Source: Salinivirgaceae bacterium (lineage in GTDB: Bacteria > Bacteroidota > Bacteroidia > Bacteroidales > SZUA-534). From it: a stretch of 60,026 bases of DNA. Positions 25,192 through 35,150 of the stretch are shown in pieces. The stretch is taken from positions 1 to 60,026 of the forward strand of contig JAFYYJ010000040.1 of the NCBI GenBank assembly GCA_017557605.1, read 5' to 3'. The notes beneath the pieces are model-generated. The model was not told the DNA's origin, ran no database searches, and saw only the letters and a list, made by a program, of their open reading frames with translations. Position 1 is the first letter of the stretch; each line of letters begins with the position of its first letter. A program made the translations under genes and the position numbers.

Positions 25192-25920
25192 ATGAAATTA
25201 GCGATTATCGGATACGGACGGATGGGCCACGAGATTGAGGCCATTGCCGTGAAAAGAGGGCACAATGTTGTGCTGACTATCGACAAGGACAACCTGCAAG
25301 ACCTTGAAAGCGAGAAGTTTAAAACGGCAGACGTAGCCATTGAGTTCACTTTCCCAGAATCAGCTGTCGATGACTATATGAAGTGCTTCAAGGCTGGCGT
25401 GCCGGTAGTTACTGGCACCACGGGCTGGCTCGACAAACGCCCGCTGGTGGAGGCCGAATGCAAAAAACAGAACTGCGGATTCCTTTACGCTTCGAATTTC
25501 AGTCTGGGCGTGAATCTCTTTTTCGAACTAAACCGCAAATTGGCCGAAATGATGGCCGGATTCCCCGATTATTCGGTGAGAATGAACGAGATACACCACA
25601 TTCATAAGTTAGACGCGCCAAGCGGCACGGCAATCACATTGGGTGAGGACATCATCAAGGCGAACCCGAGATTGGATAAATGGGTAAAAACCGCTGATTG
25701 TCAGCCGAATGAATTGCCGATAACATCGGAACGCATTGGCGAAGTGCCTGGCACTCACGAAGTTTTCTACCGTTCGGAAGCCGACGAGATTACAATCCGC
25801 CACGAGGCTTTCAACCGCAAGGGGTTTGCCTTGGGCGCCGTAATTGCTGCCGAATATATGGCTGGCAAAAAAGGCATCTACAGTATGAAAGACGTATTTG
25901 ATTCAATATTAAAACGATAA
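25192..25920 (+). CDS. dapB: 4-hydroxy-tetrahydrodipicolinate reductase
   Basis: The 242-residue enzyme reduces the dipicolinate intermediate with NAD(P)H in lysine and diaminopimelate synthesis. The N-terminal nucleotide loop is IIGYGRMGHEIE, followed by VTGTTGW and the catalytic/substrate block EIHHIHKLDAPSGTA. It is shorter than the ~270-residue E. coli enzyme, as is usual in Bacteroidota. It lies three bases ahead of lepB, a pairing commonly seen in this phylum. Confidence 0.96.
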   Translation: MKLAIIGYGRMGHEIEAIAVKRGHNVVLTIDKDNLQDLESEKFKTADVAIEFTFPESAVDDYMKCFKAGVPVVTGTTGWLDKRPLVEAECKKQNCGFLYASNFSLGVNLFFELNRKLAEMMAGFPDYSVRMNEIHHIHKLDAPSGTAITLGEDIIKANPRLDKWVKTADCQPNELPITSERIGEVPGTHEVFYRSEADEITIRHEAFNRKGFALGAVIAAEYMAGKKGIYSMKDVFDSILKR

Positions 25921-25923
25921 GCA

Positions 25924-27249
25924 ATGGAAAAGCCGTCGAAGAAAGACATTATAAAATTCAACATCGTCCTTGTAATCTACATTTTGTGGATTATATGGAA
26001 CGGCAGCCTGTGGTGGCTGTTGGGCATTCCGGTGATTTTCGATGTCTATATCACAAAAAAAGTTCATTGGGCTTTTTGGAAGAAAAAAGGCGTTGAAAAA
26101 CAAACCAAAACTGTGGAATGGATTGACGCTGTGATATTTGCCGTTATTGTGGCATCGCTCATCAGGACGTTCCTGTTCGAGGCGTACACAATTCCAACAT
26201 CGTCGATGGAAAAATCGCTGTTGGTTGGCGACTATCTGTTTGTGAATAAGTACACTTACGGTCCACGCAAGCCGATGACGCCTATTGCCGTGCCGTTTGT
26301 TCACCACACAATGCCGTTCACAGCCACAACGCGCTCGTTTACTGACATTTGGGAACGCCCGTACAAACGCATGGCCGGATTCCGCAAGATTAAAAACAAC
26401 GATGTGGTGGTGTTCAACTTCCCCGAAGGTGATACGGTTTGTCTTGAAAATCAGGCACCAAGCTATCATCAATTGGTGCGTGACTACGGCCGCGAACAAA
26501 TTTGGCGGCATTTCACAATCGGCTACCGCCCTGTTGACAAGCGCGAAAACTACATCAAACGCTGCGTGGCTATTCCTGGCGACACGCTCAAAATTGTTGA
26601 CGGACAGCTATATATCAACGGAAAGCCACAAGAGGAAATTGGTATCAAGCAATACCGCTACGACATAATAACCGACGGCACTTCGTTCAGTCCCAAGGCT
26701 TTACAGAAAATGGGCATATCGCTTGAGGACATAAACCACGGATATATCGCCCCCGGACATTATCAGATTCCGCTGACACCCGAAATGGTTGAAAGTCTGC
26801 GCAACTTCCGCTTTATCAAAGAGATAACACGAGTGAATGCTGGAAACCGCTATGACGGCAGCAACTTCCCTCACGATGCGCGCTACCGCTGGAACGAGGA
26901 TAATTTCGGTCCGCTGTGGGTGCCGCAAAAAGGCGCAACAGTCAGTCTAACAATCGACAATCTCCCTTTGTATCAGCGCATTATACGCATTTACGAGGGT
27001 AATGACCTGCAAGTGAGAGACAGCGCTATTTATATTAATGGCGAGAAGGCTGACAGCTACACCTTTGCAATGGACTACTATTGGATGATGGGCGACAATC
27101 GCCACAACTCGCTCGACTCGCGTTTCTGGGGCTTTGTGCCTGAAGACCATATAGTTGGCAAGGCTTCGATGATTTGGTTCTCGTCGGATAAGGACCAACC
27201 GTTCCCCAAAAACATCCGTTTGCGTAGAATGCTCAAGTTCATTCACTAA
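25924..27249 (+). CDS. lepB: Signal peptidase I with large internal insertion
   Basis: The 441-residue membrane protease removes signal peptides. Two short hydrophobic segments (about 12-45) and a main membrane helix (about 67-85) precede the catalytic Ser94 in IPTSSMEKSLLVGDY; the general base is Lys212 in YIKRCVAIPGD. The C-terminal box is MGDNRHNSLDSRFWGFVP. Ser and Lys are 118 residues apart, about twice the E. coli spacing, with an inserted stretch (about 115-195) between them; a second insertion follows Lys212. Such long forms are usual in Bacteroidales. Confidence 0.95.
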   Translation: MEKPSKKDIIKFNIVLVIYILWIIWNGSLWWLLGIPVIFDVYITKKVHWAFWKKKGVEKQTKTVEWIDAVIFAVIVASLIRTFLFEAYTIPTSSMEKSLLVGDYLFVNKYTYGPRKPMTPIAVPFVHHTMPFTATTRSFTDIWERPYKRMAGFRKIKNNDVVVFNFPEGDTVCLENQAPSYHQLVRDYGREQIWRHFTIGYRPVDKRENYIKRCVAIPGDTLKIVDGQLYINGKPQEEIGIKQYRYDIITDGTSFSPKALQKMGISLEDINHGYIAPGHYQIPLTPEMVESLRNFRFIKEITRVNAGNRYDGSNFPHDARYRWNEDNFGPLWVPQKGATVSLTIDNLPLYQRIIRIYEGNDLQVRDSAIYINGEKADSYTFAMDYYWMMGDNRHNSLDSRFWGFVPEDHIVGKASMIWFSSDKDQPFPKNIRLRRMLKFIH

Positions 27250-27356
27250 TTAACTGATTGACTGAAGAATTGAATAAAGATATAAGGCAATTGGCATAGG
27301 TAATTTACATTCACATCCTCACTGCCGAACATTGTTAAACAATCTGTTAGAAAAAT

Positions 27357-27394
27357 AAAAGAGAATGATGTGTCACCGACCGTCATTCTTTTTT
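27357..27394 (+). terminator. Terminator of the dapB-lepB operon
   Basis: AAAGAGAATGA (27358-27368) pairs with TCATTCTTTT (27383-27392) over a 14-base loop and runs into T residues. Confidence 0.8.
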
Positions 27395-27447
27395 ATTTGC
27401 AATACTTTTATGAATGGCAACAATAACGGCATATAAACCACAAATAG

Positions 27448-30432
27448 ATGAAATTCAAGATTTTAATAATAGTCGCATTATTATTATCCACATTTGCAAA
27501 AGCTCAAAACAACGGCATTGTCGCATACAGCAATGAAGAATTACAATGGGCTGATTCTGTGTTAAATACACTGACAACAAGGCAAAAGATAGCACAGTTG
27601 ATAATGCTGTCGGTGTATTCGAACAAAAACGAAAAATACAATCAAGAGACAATAGAACAATTTAAGAATCTGCAACTTGGTGGAATTATCTTCATGCAAG
27701 GCGGGCCAATGCGGCAAGCATTACTTTGCAACCGTATTCAAGCGGAATTGAACATTCCCGCTCTAGTGTCGATTGATGCCGAACACGGGCTTGCCATGCG
27801 GCTCGACAGCACCCTCTACTACCCTCGCGCCATGGCTCTTGGAGCGATAAACGACACAAAAAAGATTCAAGAAATGGGTGTGGAAATAGGCCGCCAATGC
27901 CAACGGCTAGGCATTCACGTAAATTTTGCGCCTGTGCTCGATGTCAATGTCGAACCTAAAAATCCGATTATCAACATTCGCTCATTTGGAGAAGACAAAA
28001 ACCGAGTAGTTGAATGTGCAACGGCCTATGCCACAGGCCTTCAGATGAGCCGGGTTCTTGCCGTCGGGAAGCATTTTCCGGGACACGGTGACACCCACGT
28101 TGACTCGCACCTTGCGCTTCCGCTTGTCGACCATGACATTAAACGTCTGAATGACATAGAGATATACCCTTTCCGCAAAACAGCTGATATTATGGGCGGA
28201 ATGCTTGTGGCGCACCTGGCCGTGCCCGCTCTTGAGCCTGATACAAAACTGCCTTCAACATTGTCGAAACGGATAGTTGACTCTCTACTAATCAATAAAT
28301 TAGGATACAAAGGTCTGATTTTTACCGACGCACTGAATATGCGCGGTGTGGCAAACGCTTTTGAGCCTGGCGAATTGGAGGTTCGCGCTTTTATGGCCGG
28401 CAACGATATTCTGCTTTTTCCGAACAATCCGGAACTGGCAATCGACAAGATAGAGCAAGCCTTATCCGCAGGCAAAATAACCATTGACGAGTTGAACAAC
28501 CGATGCCTGAAAGTGCTGCGAACAAAAGCGTGGGTTGGGCTTAACCACTACCAACCTATCGACACTAAAAACCTGATTGCCGACCTGAACACCGCCGCTT
28601 CAACCGACTTGCAAATTGAGCTTCACAATTTGTCGCTGACCATGATTAAAAACGATAATATTCTACCAGTAAAAGACTTGGCTAACAACAAAATACTATC
28701 GATTGCAATAGGCTCGAAACCGAGAAACATGTTTCAAACAACGGCCATGCAATATGGCAAGATTGACACTCTCTGGCTCCCGGCTAAAGTCAGCAATGAC
28801 GCTATAAACAAGACTGTGGCGAAGGCGCGAAACTACAACACTGTAATAATTGCAATGCTCGGCACCAACGACGTGCAATCAAAAAACTTCGGTTTAATTC
28901 CTGAATCGGTAAAACTGATTGATACGCTGGCGGCTGGCAACAATGTGATTCTAGCGCATTTAGGCAACCCATACGCGCTCGGCAAATTGCGCAATTACAA
29001 GAAGTTGAAAGCTGTGCTTGTTGGTTACAAAGCATCGAATGAGATGCAGAAACCCGCAGCGCAAGCCATTTTTGGCGGTTTGGAAGCCAGCGGACACCTT
29101 CCCGTCTCTGTCAGCAAGGATATTCAACGTGGCGCCAGCAAGAAACCGAAAAAGGTTATACGCCTCGACTACAACGAAAAGACAATCAATGAGAAAAAGG
29201 AATATGACAAAATTGATTCACTTGTGAATCAAAGCATCAAAGACCATGTGATGCCCGGTTGCCAACTACTGTTCGGACATAATGGGAAAATTGTCTATAA
29301 CAAAGCCTTCGGCTACCACACCTACGACAGCACAACACCCGTTCAACTAACTGATTTATACGATATTGCGTCAGTAACAAAAGTAGCGGCCACAACCACC
29401 GCACTGATGTGCCTATACGACAAGCACAAATTCAAGCCGAAGGACGAGTTGTCGAAATATGTGCCAATGCTAAAAAACAGCAACAAAGATGACTTGAAAA
29501 TCAACCATATACTGGCACATCAAGCCGGACTGAGAAACTGGATTCCGATTTACAAATGCACACTTGACGACAAGGGCAAACAAATCAAACCCGAAATTGT
29601 TTCGAAAGACTCAAGCGAACAATTCGGTATAAAACTGACTGACAGCATGTTCCTGCGTTCGGACTATATTGATACTGTTTACTCTCAAATTGTGAAATCA
29701 CCTGTAGCCATAAGGCCAAAATACAAATACAGCGACCTTGGATTCTATCTTTTCCCTTTGATGATTAGCAACTTAAGCGGTAAAAGTTTTGAGGACTACT
29801 GCACCGAGGAAATCTACCGTCCGCTTGGGATGAACAACACCTGTTTTCTGCCTCTCGGCAAATACAGCCGCGACCAGATAATACCCTCAGAAGTTGACAA
29901 AACCTGGCGCAACGACACCGTCTGGGGCTACGTGAACGACCAAGGTGCGGCAATGCTCGGTGGCATATCGGGGCACGCCGGACTTTTCTCGAACGCCAAC
30001 GACCTTGCCAAGCTATGCCAGCTTTGGCTCAACAACGGCACTTACGGCAATGTTACGCTGTTCAGCAAAAAAACAATTCAGACGTTCACCAAGGCGCCTT
30101 TCCACGACAACGACAACCGCCGCGCCCTTGGTTTCGACAAGCCGCTAACCGAATACAACCCTGACGGTCCGACTTGTGAAGCCGCATCGCAAGAGAGCTA
30201 CGGGCATTTCGGCTTCACCGGCGCATACATTTGGATTGACCCTAAATACAACTGCTTCATGGTGTTTCTAACTAACCGCACCTTCCCCACATCGAGCAAC
30301 AACAAACTTTCAAAATTGAATATTCGCACTCAGATTCAAGAGTATTTCTATCAGTCAATTATGGACGATAGCGAAAACTTGCCACAATCTGAGCCTAAGC
30401 GCAAACGGTGGTTTAGGAAAAGGAATGCGTGA
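27448..30432 (+). CDS. Glycoside hydrolase family 3 / class C beta-lactamase-like fusion
   Basis: The 994-residue secreted protein has a signal peptide (about 1-19). Residues ~30-370 are a NagZ-like GH3 barrel with KHFPGHGDTHVDSHLALP from residue 208 (the catalytic His loop) and FTDALNMRGV with the nucleophile Asp. Residues ~390-580 form the second GH3-type domain. Residues ~595-965 are a serine beta-lactamase/DD-peptidase fold: SVTK (Ser near 641) is the SxxK motif and YSD near residue 761 replaces YxN. The chain ends in a basic Arg/Lys tail. Such fusions occur in Bacteroidota and are thought to act on peptidoglycan; N-acetylglucosaminidase plus an esterase or amidase is the likely pairing. 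It is a single gene. Confidence 0.92.
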   Translation: MKFKILIIVALLLSTFAKAQNNGIVAYSNEELQWADSVLNTLTTRQKIAQLIMLSVYSNKNEKYNQETIEQFKNLQLGGIIFMQGGPMRQALLCNRIQAELNIPALVSIDAEHGLAMRLDSTLYYPRAMALGAINDTKKIQEMGVEIGRQCQRLGIHVNFAPVLDVNVEPKNPIINIRSFGEDKNRVVECATAYATGLQMSRVLAVGKHFPGHGDTHVDSHLALPLVDHDIKRLNDIEIYPFRKTADIMGGMLVAHLAVPALEPDTKLPSTLSKRIVDSLLINKLGYKGLIFTDALNMRGVANAFEPGELEVRAFMAGNDILLFPNNPELAIDKIEQALSAGKITIDELNNRCLKVLRTKAWVGLNHYQPIDTKNLIADLNTAASTDLQIELHNLSLTMIKNDNILPVKDLANNKILSIAIGSKPRNMFQTTAMQYGKIDTLWLPAKVSNDAINKTVAKARNYNTVIIAMLGTNDVQSKNFGLIPESVKLIDTLAAGNNVILAHLGNPYALGKLRNYKKLKAVLVGYKASNEMQKPAAQAIFGGLEASGHLPVSVSKDIQRGASKKPKKVIRLDYNEKTINEKKEYDKIDSLVNQSIKDHVMPGCQLLFGHNGKIVYNKAFGYHTYDSTTPVQLTDLYDIASVTKVAATTTALMCLYDKHKFKPKDELSKYVPMLKNSNKDDLKINHILAHQAGLRNWIPIYKCTLDDKGKQIKPEIVSKDSSEQFGIKLTDSMFLRSDYIDTVYSQIVKSPVAIRPKYKYSDLGFYLFPLMISNLSGKSFEDYCTEEIYRPLGMNNTCFLPLGKYSRDQIIPSEVDKTWRNDTVWGYVNDQGAAMLGGISGHAGLFSNANDLAKLCQLWLNNGTYGNVTLFSKKTIQTFTKAPFHDNDNRRALGFDKPLTEYNPDGPTCEAASQESYGHFGFTGAYIWIDPKYNCFMVFLTNRTFPTSSNNKLSKLNIRTQIQEYFYQSIMDDSENLPQSEPKRKRWFRKRNA

Positions 30433-30533
30433 GCGAAAAAAAATGAATCCTCGATAAAGAACGCATTTGGAATATTCGATGCGAACAAATATTTTTGGAA
30501 TGATAATTAAAGCTACAAATAAAAGAAGATTAA

Positions 30534-30572
30534 AAGGGGCTCAGCCGTGATGGTTCAGCCCCTTATTTTTTT
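30534..30572 (+). terminator. Terminator after the GH3 fusion gene
   Basis: AAGGGGCT (30534-30541) pairs with AGCCCCTT (30557-30564); a T run follows after one A. Confidence 0.88.
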
Positions 30573-30600
30573 GTATCCGGATGGATTTTCAACATCGGGC

Positions 30601-30630
30601 AAAAAAAAAGCGCCTTTCGGCGCTTCTTTT
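30601..30630 (-). terminator. Terminator of the coiled-coil gene (minus strand)
   Basis: AAGCGCC-TTTC-GGCGCTT (30608-30625) is a 7-bp hairpin. The run of nine or more A on its left is a T run on the minus strand, so it ends the minus-strand gene at 30643. Confidence 0.88.
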
Positions 30631-30642
30631 TGCAAATTGTTG

Positions 30643-30876
30643 TTATGCTGCTGATTTTTTGCTCTTTTCAACTTTTTTATAGCGTTGGTGCATCTTTACA
30701 AATATCTCCTCCAGCTCACCTTTCATCTCTTTAATGGCCTCATCGCTGCCGTTGTTCTTTTTAATCTTACGCAATTTCTTTTCGAGTTTACTTGCCTTCA
30801 TCTGCGACTTGTGCAACTTGCGTTCAGCAATCTCCAACGATTCTTTGCTCCTCTGTTTGTCTTCTGCCGTTTTCAT
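30643..30876 (-). CDS. Small basic coiled-coil protein of unknown function
   Basis: The 77-residue protein is almost all Lys, Glu, Ser and Leu: ERKLHKSQMKASKLEKKLRK with heptad-like spacing, then EMKGELEEIFVKMHQRY. It predicts as one long helix or a helical hairpin, cytoplasmic, with no signal peptide. It has its own terminator. I do not recognise a family; the clear single-gene unit and sensible codon use support it as real. Confidence 0.7.
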   Translation of the reverse strand: MKTAEDKQRSKESLEIAERKLHKSQMKASKLEKKLRKIKKNNGSDEAIKEMKGELEEIFVKMHQRYKKVEKSKKSAA

Positions 30877-31055
30877 AACTCAAAAATTTAAAAGTTCAAC
30901 AATAAATCAATGTCGTTTTCTAATAAATCCGACGTTTAAATATAATATTAAAAAATCAGAAATCACCAAATAAAATCGAAATAGTTTCAAAGGAAATTTA
31001 CAGATGTTCAATAACTATTATTTTGCTATATTGCCACGTTTTAAGCACGCATAAA

Positions 31056-34000
31056 ATGAAATCAAAAAGAGTTATTGCATCAATACTATCCGCTTTATTC
31101 TTAATAAGCTCAGTTTCAACAGTATCAGCACAAAAAGTATCAGGTTATCTGGCTCTACGGGGAACCGTAAAAGTGGAGCGCGAGAACTTCGCCATATCAA
31201 AAGTAAAAGTGTATATCGACGGTTCGCTGGAAAAAATCTACGACGCCGACAAGACTGGAAAGTTCGCCTTCAATGTCGATTTGAACAAACAGGTGGTGCT
31301 GGAGTTTGTCCGCCAGGGCTACTACAACAAAAAACTTGAGTTCAACACCAATGTTCAGGTAGAGGACGTATCGGTCTACAACTACAAGTTCAGCATCGAG
31401 CTGCTGCCCGAGGTCGACGGTTTCGACGCATCAATCTTCGACAACCCCATAGGAAAAATCAAATTTGTTGACAAGGTGGGCGATTTCGACTACGACGCGG
31501 CATACACCACTGAGATACAGAAACGTATCAAGGCCATGATGAAGGACTATGACCAGAAACGCGCCGAGATGTACGACCGGCTTATTGAGCAGGCCGACAA
31601 CCAGTTCGGCCAAGCCAACTATGAGGAAGCCGTAGAGCTGTACGAGAAGGCCAGCAGCGTCGACCCGTACCAGACTTACCCTGAGGACCAGATTATGGCC
31701 ATAAAACGAATACTGGCCAAGAATCAAAACAACGAGAAGAACTACCAGAAGAACATTGCCATTGCCGACAACGCCTTCAACACGCAGCAATACACCAACG
31801 CTCAAATATATTATAAGCGCGCGCTTACCTATAAAGACGACCAATATCCTAAAAACCAGCTATATAAGATAGATGAGATACTGAGCGAGATGAACGACGC
31901 CAGCGCAGCTTTGGCCGCAAAGGAGAAAGCCTACCGCGAAGCCATTGAACAAGCCGACAGAAACTATCAGTCAAAGAATTACGAGCAGGCGCTGACCAAA
32001 TATGTCGAAGCATCGGGTATAAAACCAGAGGAGCAATATCCGAAAGACAAGATTGCCGAACTTGATGCGCTGATTGCCGCCAAAAACGCTGATGCCGCCA
32101 ACAAGGAGGCCATTGAGAAAGCCTACCGCGACGCCGTTACCCAAGCCGACAATCTTTATAACCAGAGCAAGTTGGCCGAGGCTCGCGCCATGTATGTAAA
32201 AGCCAACGAGATAAAACCTGCTGAGGCCTATCCCACCACCCGCATTAGCGCCATTGACAAGATGCTGGCAGCAAACAAAGCCAACGAGGACAAATACAAC
32301 GGATTCATAACCGTGGCAGACAACTCGTTTAGCGGGAAAGACTACGCATCAGCCAAATCGAACTATCAGCAGGCGCTTACAATAAAACCGAACGAAGCTT
32401 ATCCGAAGCAGAAAATTGCCGAGATTGACAACATTCTGGCACAAGTTGCCGCCAACAAGAACGCATACAACGCCGCAATAGCCAAAGCCGACAAGCTGTT
32501 CAAATCGTCGAAATGGGAAGATGCAAAAAGCGGCTATGAGGAGGCTCTGGCCATATTCCCCGACGAGCAATATCCGAAGGACCGAATTGCCGAGATTGAC
32601 AGCAAACTGCTGGCTCTGCGCAGCGCGGCTGAGAAAGAACAGGCCACAAGCAACGCCTATAATGATTATGTGCGCCACGCCGACAGCCTGCTGAACCTGA
32701 AGAAATACGAAGACGCCAAATCGGCTTACAACCAGGCACTTGCAATAAAAGCCAAAGAGTCGTACCCGAAGCAGAAAATTGCTGAGATAGACAAGCTACT
32801 CGACCAACAGAAAGCATTGGACGCCAAATACTTGAACCTTATCTCGTATGCCGACGACCTGTTTAACTCTGAGAAGTATAAAGACTCACGCAACAGCTAC
32901 ACAAACGCATCGGCTTTGAAACCCGACGAGAGCTACCCCAAAGAGCGCATTGCCGAAATAGACCGACTGCTGGCCGCACAAAAAGTTGAAGCTGAGCAGC
33001 AAGCCAAAAACGACGAACAATACAAGAGTTTGATTAGCCAGGCCGACGAATTGTACAAAGCCAAGAACTACGCGCAGGCCAAATCAAGCTACGAGCAGGC
33101 ATCGGCTTTGAAACCGAATGAAATGTACCCGAAACAGCAAATAGTCACCATTGACAACCTTTTGGCCAAAATGGCCGATGTTGAGCGTCAATACGCACAA
33201 GCCATATCGAACGGCGACGGACTGTTCGCACAGAAGAAATACACCGAGGCTATCACAGCCTACAACCAGGCTTTGACTGTGAAACCCGACGAAAAATATC
33301 CGAAAGACAAAATAGCTGAGGCACAATCGATTATTAACGCCGAAAATCAAAAGCAACAGCAATACACCCAGCTGATAAGCCAGGCCGACAATCTGTTCAA
33401 CCAAAAGAGCTACACCGAGGCCAAGGGTATTTACCAGCAAGCTTTGCAGGTGATGCCTAACGAGACACATCCGCAGAGCCGCATCCAGCAGATTGACGTG
33501 CTGCTTGCCGAGGCTGCCAAGCTCAAAGCCGAGCAGGAGAACCAGCTGCGCACATACAAGGCGAAGATTGCCGAGGCCGACCGCGCTTTCAACTCGCACA
33601 ACTACGACAAGGCTGTTGAGCTCTACAATGCTGCAAAGGCCGCCAAACCCGACGAGACCTACCCTGACCAGCAGCTTGCACAAATAAGCGCAAACATTAA
33701 GACAGAGCATGAGCAAGAGGCCAAAGCCAAAGTGGACGCCGACTACAGAAATGCTGTAACTCAAGCCGATAACGCATTCAAAGCGAAAGACTATTCGTCG
33801 GCTATCGCCTTGTATAAATCAGCTTCGGCAATAAAACCCGAGGAGAAATATCCGAAAAGCCAGATTGAGCTTTGCGAGCAACGGTTGAAGGAGAACAAGG
33901 CTTTGGCCGAGGCCGAGGCTGAGCGCAAACGCAAAGAGGAGCTAGCCGCCGCGCAAGACTCGTACAACAAGAAAAACTTCGATGCCGACGCACAGATATC

Positions 34001-34220
34001 GCAACGTAACGAGAAGTTCCTCAACGACCTTGCAAAGCAGTATCCAGAAGGCATAACAACCGAGAACTACGACAAGCCGAACAAGAAAATTCGCCGCGTG
34101 ATTGTGAACCGGGGCGGCATCGCACATGAGTATATCGAAGCAAAATACTCATACGGAACATTCTACTTCAAAGACGGTCGAAACATATCGTCGCAGGCAT
34201 TCTTTAAAGAAACTAAATAA
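31056..34220 (+). CDS. Secreted giant protein with 13 TPR-like repeats of 57 or ~64 residues
   Basis: I start at 31056 (MKSKRVIASILSALFL), which gives a signal peptide ending VSAQ; 1054 residues. Residues ~25-115 look like a carboxypeptidase-regulatory/SpaA-like beta-sandwich (LRGTVKVERENFAISKVKVY). From about residue 170, 13 repeats follow with the core ADxLFxxKxYxxA, ALxIKPxExYPKxxI and EIDxLLA, each a TPR-like pair plus a linker helix. The lengths are 57,63,64,57,57,64,57,64,57,57,64,63 and a last one. After ~residue 965 a C-terminal domain (IRRVIVNRGGIAHEYIEAKYSYG) ends the chain. It is probably a periplasmic or surface scaffold. Two lipoprotein genes follow at 12 bases and by overlap. 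Confidence 0.85.
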   Translation: MKSKRVIASILSALFLISSVSTVSAQKVSGYLALRGTVKVERENFAISKVKVYIDGSLEKIYDADKTGKFAFNVDLNKQVVLEFVRQGYYNKKLEFNTNVQVEDVSVYNYKFSIELLPEVDGFDASIFDNPIGKIKFVDKVGDFDYDAAYTTEIQKRIKAMMKDYDQKRAEMYDRLIEQADNQFGQANYEEAVELYEKASSVDPYQTYPEDQIMAIKRILAKNQNNEKNYQKNIAIADNAFNTQQYTNAQIYYKRALTYKDDQYPKNQLYKIDEILSEMNDASAALAAKEKAYREAIEQADRNYQSKNYEQALTKYVEASGIKPEEQYPKDKIAELDALIAAKNADAANKEAIEKAYRDAVTQADNLYNQSKLAEARAMYVKANEIKPAEAYPTTRISAIDKMLAANKANEDKYNGFITVADNSFSGKDYASAKSNYQQALTIKPNEAYPKQKIAEIDNILAQVAANKNAYNAAIAKADKLFKSSKWEDAKSGYEEALAIFPDEQYPKDRIAEIDSKLLALRSAAEKEQATSNAYNDYVRHADSLLNLKKYEDAKSAYNQALAIKAKESYPKQKIAEIDKLLDQQKALDAKYLNLISYADDLFNSEKYKDSRNSYTNASALKPDESYPKERIAEIDRLLAAQKVEAEQQAKNDEQYKSLISQADELYKAKNYAQAKSSYEQASALKPNEMYPKQQIVTIDNLLAKMADVERQYAQAISNGDGLFAQKKYTEAITAYNQALTVKPDEKYPKDKIAEAQSIINAENQKQQQYTQLISQADNLFNQKSYTEAKGIYQQALQVMPNETHPQSRIQQIDVLLAEAAKLKAEQENQLRTYKAKIAEADRAFNSHNYDKAVELYNAAKAAKPDETYPDQQLAQISANIKTEHEQEAKAKVDADYRNAVTQADNAFKAKDYSSAIALYKSASAIKPEEKYPKSQIELCEQRLKENKALAEAEAERKRKEELAAAQDSYNKKNFDADAQISQRNEKFLNDLAKQYPEGITTENYDKPNKKIRRVIVNRGGIAHEYIEAKYSYGTFYFKDGRNISSQAFFKETK

Positions 34221-34232
34221 CACTTAATAATC

Positions 34233-35150
34233 ATGAAATCAGCAAGTTTAAAAATCACTGGTTTTCTTGCAATAGCACTGCTAACCACCGCTTGCCAGAA
34301 ACAGACAAAAAACATTGATGCGTTCACCAATAATGACTGGTATTTGGATACCGCACTTGTTATTCACAACGATTCGGCATTCTCTTATGCCAAGTATGAC
34401 ACTGTTCTTGAGCAATTTATGCAGCCAACGCTCATTCCGTTGCGCTTAACCGACTCGACAATGATTCTGAGCCGCTACAAGCCGATTGGCTCCTTCGATG
34501 CTAAAAACACCTTCCACATCGAGGGGTGCGAACTCGACTCCGACACTGTTCGCTACGACATAAAATACATCAACAAACGACCGAAACTGATAATCTACGC
34601 CGAGCCGTTCCCGATGATTTTGTCGAGCAAGAAAAACATCGAAGTGGAGGAAACCGACAACTTCAAGCCTATCAAATTCCTGATTTCGGACTTCACCATA
34701 GGCGACCAAATTGACCGTTCGCTGCTGAAGACCGTAGGCGTTTACAACTATCCCTCCTACTCAATCGAAGACTGCCAGTATGCCGACGTGAAGAACATCG
34801 GATTCAAAATCATCGGCTACAACCACATCTTCTCTATTGAGCGCAAAAAAATTGAAGACTACCAGATAAAAGAAATAATAAACGTGGTTACCGAGAAGCT
34901 CGGCAGCACGCCCGAATACCGCCCGATGCGCCAATGGTCGGAAGACAGCAACTACGAGTTTGAGTTCTACCGCTGGGCAACCAACGGAGTCCGCATCGAC
35001 TTGACACGCAGCAAATACATCGGCGATGACTCGTACAAGAAACTGCTTAACAACAACAACTGGAACCTGACCTATGACGATGTTGTGCAGCAGGCAATCT
35101 TGATAGAGACATTCAAAAACGGAAAACCACGTTCATCTATCATAAACTAA
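34233..35150 (+). CDS. Lipoprotein of unknown function
   Basis: The 305-residue product has a lipoprotein signal (Cys21 in LLTTACQKQTKN). The Cys is followed by Gln-Lys-Gln, not acidic residues, so it may face the periplasm. The body is mixed beta with IYAEPFPMILSS and an alpha/beta end (KIEDYQIKEIINVVTEKLG). I do not recognise a family. It sits 12 bases after the TPR-like giant and its stop shares one base with the next start (TAATG), so the three form one transcript and may form a complex. Confidence 0.75.
   Translation: MKSASLKITGFLAIALLTTACQKQTKNIDAFTNNDWYLDTALVIHNDSAFSYAKYDTVLEQFMQPTLIPLRLTDSTMILSRYKPIGSFDAKNTFHIEGCELDSDTVRYDIKYINKRPKLIIYAEPFPMILSSKKNIEVEETDNFKPIKFLISDFTIGDQIDRSLLKTVGVYNYPSYSIEDCQYADVKNIGFKIIGYNHIFSIERKKIEDYQIKEIINVVTEKLGSTPEYRPMRQWSEDSNYEFEFYRWATNGVRIDLTRSKYIGDDSYKKLLNNNNWNLTYDDVVQQAILIETFKNGKPRSSIIN

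Noticed and set aside
31540..33960. Repeated segments that first looked like a CRISPR or DNA tandem array
   Set aside because: The repeats are in frame, diverged in DNA, of 57-64 codons and encode TPR-like helices; there are no short identical repeats with unique spacers.
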